From assembly GCA_028456385.1 (NCBI GenBank), contig JALNQF010000327.1:1-46533 (forward strand): 46,533 nucleotides of DNA, in the 5' to 3' direction. The stretch is from Ophiosphaerella korrae (lineage: Eukaryota > Ascomycota > Dothideomycetes > Pleosporales > Phaeosphaeriaceae). The notes under the pieces were generated by a model. That model worked only from the letters and a program-made list of their open reading frames with translations. It was not told where the DNA came from and made no database searches. The position numbers and the translations under genes are program-made. Positions 12,101-23,108 of this stretch are shown here, piece after piece (position 1 is the stretch's first letter; every line of letters begins with the position of its first letter).

Positions 12101-13376
12101 AAGATCTAAAGAGAATTTGTATAACAATTCTATAAACTACTAGTATATAGATACTAGGGAATTAAGAAAATACTAGATAGGCCCCTAAGAAACTACTATA
12201 TCCTAAGAGTAAGATAACTAGTAGAAGAGGTACTATAAAACTATATAGAATACTATAGAAATAAGTATAGTAGATACGCACTATATAGAATATTATAACT
12301 AGTTAAAGTACTAGAATAACTATAAAGAGTTATTATAATAGACTTTATTATAAAGTTACCTAAGATAAAGGACTTAATATTAGGAGTTAAGTATAATAGA
12401 ATCCTAATAATAGTAAATAAACTTATAAAATACTTATACTTTAGACTATATAGAAAGAAAAGTTAAATAGAGGTTACTATATATTAGATTCTAAGAACTA
12501 TAATTAGTTAATATAGACTACTAAACAAGATTATTATAGATAGAGATATAAGATTTATATTAAAACTATAGGGAACAATAATAGTATAATTAGGAATATA
12601 ATACGTAATATTAATAGTATATTATCTATAAATAGATAGATAATTAGAACGAATAAATTAGATAGTAGAGTAATACTTAAGATACTACTTTAACTATAAC
12701 TAGAACAACTAGGTATAGTTACTACCTATAGCACAATTAGTATACAATAGCGTAAAGAATATAGTAATAAGAGTATTACTCTTCTTTATAAACTATAGAT
12801 TTAACCCTAATATATATAGAATCTTAGACTCTAAGAGGAGAAAACTTTAAAAATAGACTTAAAGATATATACAACTAATTAAAATAGGACGTAGAATTTC
12901 TATATAATTAAATAATAAAGTACTATAATAGAAAATATATAAAGGGACCCTAATTTAGAGAGAGAGAAAAAGTATAACTACTAAGAAGAAATATTAAAAG
13001 TAAATAACAAAGCTTAAAATTAGATTACGTTAAGATAAGACTATATAAAATTAAGAAGAAAGTTATACTAGTTATATTTAAACTAAAGCTACTAAGTAAA
13101 ATAAAGATATACCTAACCTTCTATATAGTACTACTAGAAGTAGTACTATAAAATATAGAGCTACTAGTATATAAAGTAGATACGTATAGAGAATAGAAAG
13201 AATAAGAAGTTTAAGAAATCCTAGCCTATTAATTCTATAATAGTAGAAACTACTACTTAGTAAAATAGATAAGTATAAACAAGAAAGAGTAACTATAAGA
13301 AGATATATAGAAACTAGAAGACAACCTTAACTACTATAAAAAACTAGAGGAGTTCTAAAGTTAAAACTCTCTAGAC
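9131..13376 (+). pseudogene. Gypsy A Pol: protease, RT, RNase H, integrase, chromodomain (degenerate)
   Basis: Protease site IINSRAIRNFI with NSRA at 10166-10177 (expected DSGA). RT about 10660-11240 with YLDN at 11072-11083 (YLDD mutated). RNase H about 11480-11880. Integrase about 12000-12900 with catalytic codons D at 12341-12343, D at 12539-12541 and E at 12647-12649, giving D-X65-D-X35-E; the final segment QIDR.LERIN matches QTDGQTERxNQ of Ty3/gypsy integrases. A chromodomain lies at about 13208-13358 (NYYLVK.I and a following acidic segment), placing it in the chromovirus clade. Catalytic spacing is unchanged although dozens of stops are present, so decay was by substitution rather than frameshift. 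Confidence 0.9.
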
Positions 13377-14011
13377 TACTTAGTAGTAAACTTAGAAGAT
13401 TAGTACTACTAACAATAAATAGAGAGGTATTAGGAACGTCTAATATAATAGGAGCTAGAGTAGCCTCTATAGCGTCCTTAAGGTCTATCTTAGCCTCTAA
13501 GGTATAAGACTATTTAGATAATTTAGCGTTATTATAAGCCTTTATCTTATAAAGATACTTAATATAAGAATAAAGATCTACTAGCTTATAAAGAGTTAGT
13601 TTACGCTTAGCTTTAGCCTCTATAAGCTATAATAATAGTATTTCTTAAGCTTAGTTAATAGCTCGCCTTATACAACTTAGTAAGAAGAGATTATATAGAG
13701 ATAGAGTACTTATATTTTATAAGAGAAACGCCTAAAGGAGTATATTAATATTAAATATTAGTAAAGATATACTTATTATAATACTTACTATCTTTTAAAG
13801 ATATAAGATAAGTAAGCTTTAATGAGGTATAATAGGCGCAAGGAAATATTTTAACCCTATTACAAGTAATATAAGTAATAAGAAGAAGTTTATTATAATT
13901 AGAACGATAAGATATAGAGAGTAATAAAGAGCTAGAGATAAATAAAGAAACTAGACTAATAACTTTAGGCCTAGGATAGAGAAACAAGGATCTACCTAGA
14001 AAGAGGAATAG
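13377..14011 (-). pseudogene. Region between pol and 3' LTR of gypsy A with a conserved antisense frame
   Basis: About 0.63 kb between the chromodomain and the LTR. Read on the minus strand, 13400-13680 gives a protein-like, Lys/Leu-rich frame with RIP-type stops that contains IEAKAKRKL and YLYKIKAYNNAKL. The same frame recurs in B, C, D and M1 at the matching place. Further left in the antisense direction, 13751-13987 has a stop-free 78-codon frame with VKIF....YTSLKL, also present in M1 (17082-17309). It could be an accessory antisense gene or just a side effect of base composition. The end next to the LTR holds the polypurine tract (AAAGAGGAATAG, 14000-14011). Confidence 0.35.
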
Positions 14012-14452
14012 TATTATAGCTATAACAAGAGAAAACTAATTTAAGCTAGTTAGACTTACTATAGATAATAATAGTACGTACAACTTATAGAGTAATAAAC
14101 TTAACTAAGAAACTAACTATAATAGAGATACATTATAACTTTATAATTTATAATCTTAGTAAATATAAAGTACAAAGCTAAGTACGTAATAACTTTATAA
14201 TTTATAATCTTAGTAAACACAAAGTATAAAGCTAGCTAAGACCTATAGGTATATAGTTAGTAATAATACGTATTATTAGGATAGTATTAGTAATCTAATC
14301 TCTAACCTAGAACGCTAATACTTAATATTGTACACATAAATTAACTATTGTTTATAGTTATTACTAATTATAATATAAACTTTTATTATTAACTCTTAAT
14401 CTACTAGTAACTATAGAGGCTATTAGGAAGTTAACTCTAGTAGCCTATAACA
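14012..14452 (+). repeat. Right LTR of gypsy A (441 bp)
   Basis: Starts TATTATAGC after the polypurine tract and ends CCTATAACA. The middle carries two copies of an AACTTTATAATTTATAATCTTAG unit, as in the LTRs of gypsy B, not the 32-bp units of the left LTR. The downstream flank is the integrase of fragment D. Confidence 0.85.
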
Positions 14453-15090
14453 AAGAATATAGTAACTAGAGTATTACTTTTCTTTGTAAACTATAGATTT
14501 AACTCTAATATATACTAGATACTAAGATATAAAGTATTTTAGTCTCTAAGAGAAGAAAACTTTACTAATAGACTTAGAGATATATATAATTAATTAAGAT
14601 AAGATATAGAATTCCTATATAATTAAATAGTAAAATACTATAACAAGAAATATATAAAGAGACCCTAATTTAGAGAGGGAGAAAAAGTATAGTTACTAAG
14701 AAGAAATATTAAGAGTAAATAATTAAGTTTAAAACTAGACTACATTAAGATAAAACTATATTAGATTAAGAAGAAGATTACGCTAGTAATATTTAAACTA
14801 AGACTACTAAGTAAAATAAGGATATACCTAATATTTTATATAGTACTACTAGAGAAAGTACTACAAGATATAGAACTACTAGTATATAAAGTAAATATAT
14901 ATAGAGAATAAAAAGATTAAGAAGTTAAGAAGATCTAAGTATACTAGTTTTAAAATAGAAGAAACTACTACTTAGTAGAATAGATAAGTACTAATAAATA
15001 AAGATAACTATAGGAAGATATATAGGAACTAGTAGATAACCTTAATTACTCTAAGAAATTAGAGGAGTTCTAAAGTTAAAACCCTCTAGA
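14453..15090 (+). pseudogene. Gypsy D integrase C-terminus and chromodomain (degenerate)
   Basis: Homologous to the last 210 codons of gypsy A Pol: RVLLFFVNYRF near the start, then the SH3-like GPY/F-type region (about 14690-14840) and a chromodomain at about 14918-15073 (RNYYLVE.I). The antisense frame seen in other copies is present at about 15090-15450, here with YKISCYTLEEYQ- and YLSYLYKIK-like segments. Not functional. Confidence 0.75.
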
Positions 15091-15786
15091 CTACTTAGTA
15101 GTAAACTAAGAGGAATAGAACTACTAGTAATAAATAGAGAGGCGTTAGATATACCTAATATAGTATAAGCTAGAGTAGCCTCTACTATATCCTTAAAATT
15201 AAGCTTAGACTCTAGAAGGATAGACTATTTAATAGACTTCTTATCGTTTAAATCTTTTATTTTATAAAGATAGGATAAATAAGCTTAATTATTAGATAGT
15301 TACGTCTAATTATTAAGAAATTAAGACTAATACTCCTCTAGTGTATAACAAGAGATTTTATAGAGTTTTTTACGCTCTTTTTTAGTTTCTATAATTAATA
15401 ATAATAGTTTTTTTTAAGTATAGTTAATAGCTCTCCCTATTATATATAAGTATAGACGTAAAAATAAGTAACTTTACTTTATACTCTACTATAGATATAC
15501 TAGATAGGTTATAAAATAAATAGGCGTTAGTATAAATATACACCTTATAGGCTTTACTATATTTTAAAGAAAAGTAGACTTATAGAGGGTTTAAAGACTT
15601 ATAATAAGAATATAGAAATATTATAATACTATAGCGTAATATATAATTTACTAATTAAATATAATAAAGAGTAGATTTAGTAGGTATAGAGATAGAGAAT
15701 AAAGAACTTTATATTAATAAAGAAACTAGACTAATAACCTTAGCCCTAGGGTAAGAAAATAAGGAACTACTTAAAAGAGGAGATAG

Positions 15787-16232
15787 TATTATAATAGTAA
15801 CAAGAGAAACTAAGATAGAACTAATTCGCCCTAACTTAAATACTAATAAAGTATAAGATAAGTAAAGTAATAACCTAGATTAGGAAACTACTTATAATTA
15901 GGACACGTAAGTAATCTCTTAATCTATTAAGTATATAGATAGTAAATAATTATAGATTAATAGATTAGTAATCTATAATCTATAGTTACTAAGACTAAAT
16001 ACAAGTAATAGATTAATAGATTACTAGGAATATATAATTAGTAGAAATACGCATTATTAGGATAGTATTAGTAATATAATCTCTAACCTAGAACGCTAAT
16101 ACTTAATATTATATACATAAATTAACTATTATTTATAGTTATTACTAATTATAATATAAGCTTTTGTTATTAACTTTTAATCTACTAATAACTAGTAGTT
16201 ACTTATAGTTAATAATAGGTAACCCTATTATA
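15787..16232 (+). repeat. 3' LTR of gypsy D (446 bp)
   Basis: Preceded by the polypurine tract AAAAGAGGAGATAG (15773-15786). It starts TATTATAATAG and ends ACCCTATTATA. Its 3' end resembles the LTRs of C and M1 (GTTAA.AATAGGTA.CCTATTA), a different end type from A and B. The centre carries several ATAGATTAATAGATTA-type units. Confidence 0.85.
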
Positions 16233-16254
16233 TAAGTACTAAGCTACGCTTATA

Positions 16255-16511
16255 TATATATACTTATAATAGAATTCTATATCTTATTATAACTAATTAT
16301 ATATTTCTTTAGTTTATTTATAAAGTTTTCTCTTCTTAAAGTTTATAATCTTATTTCTCTTAGTATTTTATATATATTAAGATTAAATCTATAGTTTATA
16401 AAGAAGAGTAATACTCTTATTACTATATTATTTACACTATTATATACTAGCTATACTATAAGTAATAGCTATACCTAATAATTCTACTTATAGTTAAAGT
16501 AGTATCTTAAG
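16255..16511 (-). pseudogene. M2 integrase C-terminal piece
   Basis: Reverse complement of the integrase region found at 12700-12900 in A, including the ITRVLLFFINYRFN-type segment. It ends at TTAAG (16507-16511), the left copy of the M1 target duplication. From about 16255 leftwards the similarity is lost against the gypsy D LTR end (16232). Confidence 0.8.
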
Positions 16512-16937
16512 TGTAACGAGCTGCCTATCGTCGACTATAGGCACCTATATTAGGGGTTAGTAGATTAGGAGTTAATAGTAAAAGTTCTAGGGTAATCTAT
16601 AATAACTATAAACAATAGAAGATGTTTTGCAACTGTCTTGTATTAGCGTTCTATAGTTAATAGATTAAATTACTAATACTATCCTAATAATATATATCTT
16701 ACTAACTATATACTCGTCGTAATCTATAATCTATATTTACTAAGACTAGCAGATTATAGATTATCTTAATCTATAATCTATTAGTGCTAAGAGTCTATAG
16801 ATTATAGATTAGCCTAAGTATCCTAGTTATGTGTAGTTTCCTAATTAAGGTCGTTACCCTACTTGTCTTATACTTCGTTAGCGCCTAGATTAGGACTAAT
16901 TAGTTCTATCTTAATTTCTTCTCTTACACCCGTAACA
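16512..16937 (-). repeat. 3' LTR of M1 (426 bp)
   Basis: Read on the minus strand it starts TGTTACGGGTGTAAGAG and ends GCTCGTTACA. The adjoining internal sequence on the minus strand is the polypurine tract AAGAAGGAAGATAG (16938-16951). It carries inverted and direct ATAGATTA-type units around 16720-16810. Confidence 0.93.
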
Positions 16938-17205
16938 CTATCTTCCTTCTTAGGTAAGTCCTAGTTTACCTATTCTAGAGCTAGAGTTATTAGTCTAGTT
17001 TCTTTGTTAATGTAGAGTTCTTTATCTTCCCTTATAACTATTTTATCTATACGTTATTACTATCTCTTTACTAATTGCGTATTGTATAACAGTGTTAAAA
17101 TATTTCTCTATTCTTGTTATACTTCTCTTAAGTTAAACCCTAAGTTTCTTTCTTGTATTATTTCTACAAATAATAGTAGGGCTTATAAAGCGTATATTTG
17201 TGTAA

Positions 17206-17640
17206 ATATACGTAGCTCTTATAATATATCTAGTATTTCTCTTTCTAAGTGTAAGTTTATTACACTTATTCTTACGTCTAGGCTTAACAATAATAGGAAA
17301 AGCTATTAACTAGACTTAAGAGAAATTACTATCTTAAAATGTAGAGGCTAAAGCTAAGCGTAAGCGTATCTAGGAGCTTGCGCAAAATAAGCTAGTAGAG
17401 AATTAAGCTTATCTCTCTTGTCTTTATAAGATAAAGGCCTTAAATAATAAGAAATTAGCTAAGTAGTTAGTAGCTCTAGAAGCTAAGCTAGACTTAGATA
17501 AGGTATTTAGTGTTGCTATAGTAGGTCCTACGCTAGACGTCCTTATTGTCTCTCTATCTATTGTTAGTAATGTTAGTTTTCTTAGTTTGCTACTAGGCGT
17601 TCTAGAGGGTTTTAACTTTAGAACTCCTCTAGTTTCTTAG
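17206..17640 (+). pseudogene. Antisense reading frame in the 3' region of M1 (unknown)
   Basis: One plus-strand frame, antisense to M1, runs from after a stop at 17203-17205 to a TAG at 17638-17640, interrupted only by about seven TAA/TAG of the RIP type. It contains GKAIN.T.EKLLS, then VEAKAKRKR, then CLYKIKALNNKKLAK and LEAKLDLDK, and ends over the antisense of the chromodomain end (EGFNFRTPLVS). The charged, heptad-like pattern suggests a coiled coil. Homologous frames occur in A, B, C and D. A stop-free 75-codon frame at 17082-17309 overlaps it in another phase. Whether it was ever translated is unknown; the sense strand of the same stretch is also fairly open. Confidence 0.35.
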
Positions 17641-20600
17641 AGTAATTAAGATTGTCTTCTAGTTCCTATATCTTTTCCTATAGTTGTCCTTTTTTATCTA
17701 TACCTATCTATTCTACTAAGTAGTAGTTTCTTTTATTACAGAACTAGTGTTATAAGATTTCTTTAACTTCCTATTCTTTCTATTCTCTGTATATATCTAC
17801 TTTGTACACTAGTAGTTCTACTTCTTGTAGTACTTGTTCTAGTAGGGCTACGTAAAATATTAGGTATATCTTTATCTTGTTTAGTAGCTTTAATTTAAAT
17901 ATAACTAGTGTAACTTCTTTCTTGATTTTATATAGTCCTATCTTAACGTAGTCTAGTTTTAAACTTAGTTGTTTACTCTTAATATTCTTCTATACTAACT
18001 ATACTTTTTCTCTCTCTCTAAATTAAGGTTTCTTTTTATACTTCTTGTTATAGTATTTTACTATACAATTGTGTAAGAATTCTATATCTTGTCTTAATTA
18101 GTTATATATCTCTTTAAGTCTATTAGCAAAACTTTCTCCTCTTAGGGACTAAGATATCTAGTCTCTTAGTGTCTAGTATATATTAGGCTTAAATCTATAG
18201 TTTATAAAAAAGAGTAATACTCTTATTACTATATTCTTTGCGCTGTTATATGCTAACTGTACTATAGGTAGTAACTATACCTAATTGTTCTAGTTGTAGT
18301 TAAGGTAGTATCTTAGGTATTGTTCTACTATCTAATTTATTCGTTCTAACTATCTATCTATCTATAGGTAATATACTATAGATATTACGTGTTGTATTCT
18401 TAATTGCGCTGTTATCGTTCTCTATAGTTTTAATATAAATCGTACGTCTCTATCTATAATAATCTTATCTAGTAGTCTATATTAACTAATTATAGTTCCT
18501 AGAACCTAGTATATAGTAACCTCTATCCTACTTTTCTCTTTATATAGTCTAAAGTATATATACTTTATAAGTTTATCTACTATTGTTATAATTCTATTAT
18601 ACTTAACTCTTAATATTAGGTCTTTAGACTTAAGTAATTTTGTAATAAAGTCTATTGTAATAACTCTTTATAGTTGTTCTAGTGTCTCTCCTTGTTGTAA
18701 TATTCTATATAGTGCGTGTCTATTATATTTATTCCTGTAGTATTCTATACAATCTTGTAGTACTTCTATTACTAGTTATCTTACTCTTAGGATATAGTAT
18801 TCTCGTAGTAGTCTATCTAATGTTTTTTCGATTCTTTAGTAACTATGTACTAGTAATTTATAGAATTGTTATATAAATTCTCTTTATATCTTACTTAGAA
18901 TGTATATTCTTCTATATGCTTGTGCAAATCCTTCTTAGATTTCTAGTTTCTCTATTTCTTTAGTTACTTTTTGCGTTGTTTTCTAAATCTATTTGTCTAG
19001 CTTGCTACTTATTCTTTTAAGTGTTGCAGCTATCTTAGGTGTATGTAGGACTAAGTGTCCTTCTTTATTCTTAATTAGAACTATACTAGTAGCGCTTACT
19101 TCTTCTTATAAGTCTAGTCTTCTACTAAAGGTATCTACAAATTAATTGTCCTTTCTTTTTATATGTATAATTTCTATATTAAATATTAATAGGAACTCCT
19201 ACTATCTTGTATAGCGTTGTAATAATTCTTTATTTATTATAAATCCTATAAGGTTCTTGTAGTCTGTATAGACCTTTATCTAGTACTTTACTCCTTGTAG
19301 GTATACTCTCTATTATTTAAATACTTTGTAGATTGCTAGTATCTCTTTATCGTAGATTAGGTAGTTAAGTTCTACTATTTTTATTTTCTTAGAGAAGTAT
19401 TTAACTAAATGTTCTTTCTTAGTTTCTAGATCTTCTTGTATTAGTGCTATTCTATAGACTAAGTTAGATGCATCTGTTTTTACTATTACTAGTAAGTCTA
19501 GGTTATATATTCTAATAACTAGGTTTTCTATAAACTTTCTTTTAATCTTTCTAAATACTTTATCGCATTCCTTAGTCTATTTAAATAGCGTATCTTTCTT
19601 TATAAGTCTCGTTATTAGTTCTATATCTTTAGACTATCCTACTATTAACTTTCTATAAAAGTTAGCTAGCCTATAAAATTACTATACCTCTTTTAGGTTT
19701 CTTAGTGTTAGCTATTTATTAATTAATCTAATCTTTTCTAGATTAATCTTAATTTTTCTTAGTTCGATAATAAATCTAAGGAAGTCTGTTTCCTTTGTAT
19801 AGAACTTGTATTTTCTTATTTTAAGAAATAACTTATTTTCTACTAGCTTTTCTAGTACTTTGTGTACGTGTTGTATATATTCCTCCTCTATTTCTAAGAA
19901 TATAAGGATGTCGTCTAAGTATACAAATATAAATATATCTAAGTACTCTCTTAGTACTATGTTAATTCGTTCCTAGAATACTGCTAGTGCGTTTGTTAAG
20001 CTAAATAGTATAACTAAGTATTTATATAGTCTATACTATGTTCTAAACGCTGTCTTTTACTTGTTACCTTTCTTAATTCTAATTTAGTAGTAAGCGTTCT
20101 AAATATCTAATTTTGTAAAGATTTTTACTCTTTATAGTCTGTCTTATATTTTGTCTATTTATAGTAGTAGGTATTAATTTTTGTTTGTAATTGTGTTAGT
20201 TTTTCTAAAATCTATATAAGGTCTCTTATTACTTATTCCCTTTTTATCTACAAATATAAGTCTATATGCTACTTTAGATTTAGATTCTTGTATCTATCCT
20301 TTTTTTATTGCGTTTTAAATAAACGCTCGTTTAATTTTAAACTCTTCTTCTATTTTTCTATAGACTAGGCTCTATCTTACGTCTTTACTTTTTTCTAGCT
20401 CTATCGCTAAGTCCTATAGTTAATGTTCTAGAAAGTAGTCTTCTAGTTTAATAAGCTATTTTTCTTATTTCTTGTATTCTTCTAGGAATTCTCTTTTGTG
20501 TGTGCTTATGTTGGCTTTTAATATATCTTGTCTTAGGTATTTGATTTTCTCTATTCTCTAATTAATTCTTAGGTTAGTTATCTATAACTATAGTATTCCT

Positions 20601-21960
20601 AATATTATATCTTGTTTATTATTAATTATCGTTATATCTATAACTATATTCTTAATCTCTAGCCCTTCTAACTTTAATGTTAAAGGTACTATTTTAAACT
20701 GTATAAGTTCTTAGAATAGTTTTCTTTTAATTATACTTAGTTATTAAGAGTATTTCTTTATTATATACTTTATTCTTTATGTCTCTACGAACTTTTTTAA
20801 TATAAAGTTTCTTATAGCTCTACTATTAATTATTAATTATACTTTCTTTCTTTAGTATATACCTGTCTTTGTAATGTGTAGGCCTCTTATACCTTCTAGC
20901 TTTTCTTGCTTTAGTATCTTAACGAATTATCTATCTTTCTAGGGCTATAGCCCTATTTTAAGTTTATATTCTTCGTGTTTTAAATATTTATTGTTCGTAT
21001 ATTTATACTATAGTCCTCTCTAGACGCATTTCTTAGATAGTTTTAGGCTAGGTCTTACTACTACGTATCTATCTTCTAGGATTATCTCTTATCTTTAGAT
21101 ATCTTTTACTATAATTACTCTTATATAGTTATAGCCTTTTCTCCTTATTAGCTATACGTTGTTATTTACTTTAGGGTTTCTATATATAATATAATTTTTA
21201 TCTAAGTATAATGTCTATAATACTTTAAAGTGTGCTAGATGTTCTAGATTTGTTATCTTATTATCTCCTTCCTAGTACTTGTCTTTACTAGGTATATCTA
21301 TTATTAGGATATAGTATACTACTAGTACTCTTAGTGTATAGGCTTTGTTAATCTATTGCGTCTTTCTTACGAGGTGTTACTACTCTCTTAATATAGGTAT
21401 TCTTCCTACTATAACTATATATTGCTTTATCTATTCTTAAAATAGTATAAACTTAGTTTCTTTAGAATTGCGTTCTTTCTAGTCTTTGTACGCTTCCTCT
21501 ATACTTATAACTATTAAGTATATTTAAACGAACTTCTATTCTTTGTTTTGTTCCTCTATATCTATTATTATATAGCTATTATAACTATATATTATTAGCT
21601 AGGCGTATTCTATACCTTTTATACTAACTCGTCTCTTACCTCTTTTTAATTTTTCTAAGGTAGTTGTAGTAGTCTCTTTATCTAGTACTAGTCCTTTAGC
21701 CTAGATTAATAGTACTAGGGGCTCTTCCCCTTCTAAGTCTTTTATTAGTAGGTTTATTACTTAGGCTGTTTCTTCTAGCTAAGCTTTTGTTCTTTCTTTT
21801 GTTATAGCTGCTCTATATTTTTATTATAGGAAGTATCTTACTCCCTATTTACTAGAAAGATATATATAGTAGTTATTCTTGTAATAAAAGGTCTAATAGA
21901 GTATTACGTGTTGTATTTCTTTACTCTTAGCTACTTTCTCCTAAGGTTTAGCCTATGCTT
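17630..21960 (-). pseudogene. M1 Pol: protease, RT, RNase H, integrase, chromodomain (stops, catalytic residues largely kept)
   Basis: Read right to left. Protease site NSRA at 20827-20816 (expected DSGA). RT with an intact YLDD at 19921-19910 and ILIF after it. RNase H around 19250-19500 with a TDASNLVYRIAL segment. Integrase catalytic codons D 18652-18650, D 18454-18452 and E 18346-18344, spacing D-X65-D-X35-E. Chromodomain about 17790-17635 with NYYLVE.I, where the dot is a stop at the aromatic-cage Trp position. Stops are nearly all at Trp/Gln codons, with no frameshift among the checked landmarks. The polyprotein would process itself, copy RNA to DNA and integrate it, the chromodomain steering to heterochromatin (family knowledge). 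Not functional as it stands. Confidence 0.9.
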
Positions 21961-23030
21961 GTAGTGCTTCCTTCTTCTTTTTAGTTATTTTTAACTAATT
22001 TTCTTTCTTTAGGTCTTTACTTTTGCAGTCTTTTATAAAGTATCCTAGTTTTCTATATTTATAATATACTGTATCCTACTTCTTTTTTAATTAGTAATCT
22101 TTCGCGTAGTAGCTTAGTTTGCTATAGTTAAAGTACGTAAAGTCTTTGTTCTTTTGCTTTTTCTTATCCTTGTTAGCGTTAAGGACTATTAGGTCTCCCT
22201 TATCGTAGTTCTAGGCTTAACCTCTATACTTGTTCTTCTTCTATTCTTAAAGATTATCGTTAATTTGTATTACCTATTACTTTAGGGCTTCTAGTGTTCG
22301 TAGTTTTTCTATATATATTATTTTGTATTAGATTTTAGAGTTAAGTCCTTATTTAAATTATAATATTAGAGCTAACTCGTTCTATTCTATGTTCTGCGAT
22401 AGTTATTTAAACTATAATACGTACTTAGGAATACTCTAATTCTATATAAGCTTCTCTAGCTACTCTTTAGCTTATTAGGTAATATCTATATCTCTAAACG
22501 CTACTCTTATTTGTTTAGTGAAGTATTTATAACTTTTAAAGATAGCTCTAGTTTCGTCCTTCTAGGTTATTAGTAAATGTATTATATAATCTATCTAGTA
22601 AGGTTTATACTATCTTATTGCGTCTTCTTTAAGGTACAATCTAATATATATTACTTTTTTTTCTTCTATATTAAAGTATAGTACTTATATATCTATTTAG
22701 AGTTGTGCTAATATAATAAAGAGTCTTAAGTTCTTTCTTATTTTATTAAACTTCTTAAGAATAGGTATCTTTAGTAGTTTCTTTGTCGCACTTGTTGCTA
22801 GGCGTTGCGTAATTAGTTCTATCTAGTTCTATCCTTTAATAATAGCCTTAATTTATACCTTATTCTATTTTGTATAATCTTATAGTTCCTTGTTCTACGT
22901 TTCTAAGGCGTTAATTACTATCTTTATATCTTCTTTGTTATTAATTAGTTAGTTAAGACGACCTTTAATTGTTTCCTATGTAGTACTATCTATTTCTAGA
23001 CTACTCCTAGGGGCTTTTACTAATTATTTA
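21961..23030 (-). pseudogene. M1 Gag with two CCHC knuckles (degenerate)
   Basis: Minus-strand frame homologous to the Gag of A, B and C. Knuckle 1 lies at about 22137-22102 (YFNYSKLSYYAKDY) and knuckle 2 at about 22070-22024 (YYKYRKLGYFIKDC, last Cys kept). The preceding core (about 22430-22740) matches the Retrotrans_gag domain, including the FTKQIR..F segment. Many Cys and His have become Tyr through TGY to TAY and CAY to TAY changes. No start codon is assigned. Confidence 0.8.
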
Positions 23031-23090
23031 GTTAAACTTTCTACTATCGTGTTAGCTAGACTGCGCGTTACTTACGCTTTGCTTCTCTTA

Positions 23091-23108
23091 ATAACTAAAT
23101 TAGCAAGG
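23091..23108 (-). other. Primer-binding region of M1
   Basis: Read on the minus strand the first bases after the 5' LTR are CCTTGCTAATTTAGTTAT. This is the least mutated version of the motif found after all 5' LTRs of this gypsy group. It lacks a 5' TGG, so the primer is not an ordinary tRNA 3' end. Confidence 0.55.

Larger units (their letters stand above)
1205..14452 (+). mobile_element. Gypsy A: Ty3/gypsy chromovirus, split by a copia insertion and probably chimeric
   Basis: Plus-strand LTR retrotransposon: left LTR 1205-1664, leader 1665-1738, copia insertion 1739-7973, internal region 7979-14011, right LTR 14012-14452. The copia element is flanked by AAAGT on both sides, and removing it joins the gypsy leader smoothly, so left and right parts belong to one unit at that point. 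However, the two LTRs differ in length (460 versus 441 bp) and in their central repeats, and the flanks do not match (TATAG at 1200-1204, AAGAA at 14453-14457). Left and right ends therefore seem to come from different insertions joined by recombination. Gag and pol are riddled with stops. Confidence 0.8.
14453..16232 (+). mobile_element. Gypsy D: 5'-truncated element with 3' LTR
   Basis: It begins abruptly inside the integrase C-terminal part (AAGAATATAGTAACTAGAG, homologous to A at about 12754) right after the gypsy A LTR, and runs through the chromodomain and 3' region to its LTR. The 5' two thirds are missing. This is the expected remainder if an element inserted in D and the left part was then lost by recombination. 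Confidence 0.8.

Noticed and set aside
13751..13987. Stop-free 78-codon minus-strand frame as a stand-alone gene
   Set aside because: No start context or recognisable product. It is kept only as part of the antisense frame discussed for the gypsy 3' region.
18682..18876. Stop-free 64-codon plus-strand frame
   Set aside because: It is the antisense of the M1 integrase (between the catalytic D1 and the zinc-finger part). The low-complexity Leu/Val/Tyr product is a by-product of TpA-rich sequence.
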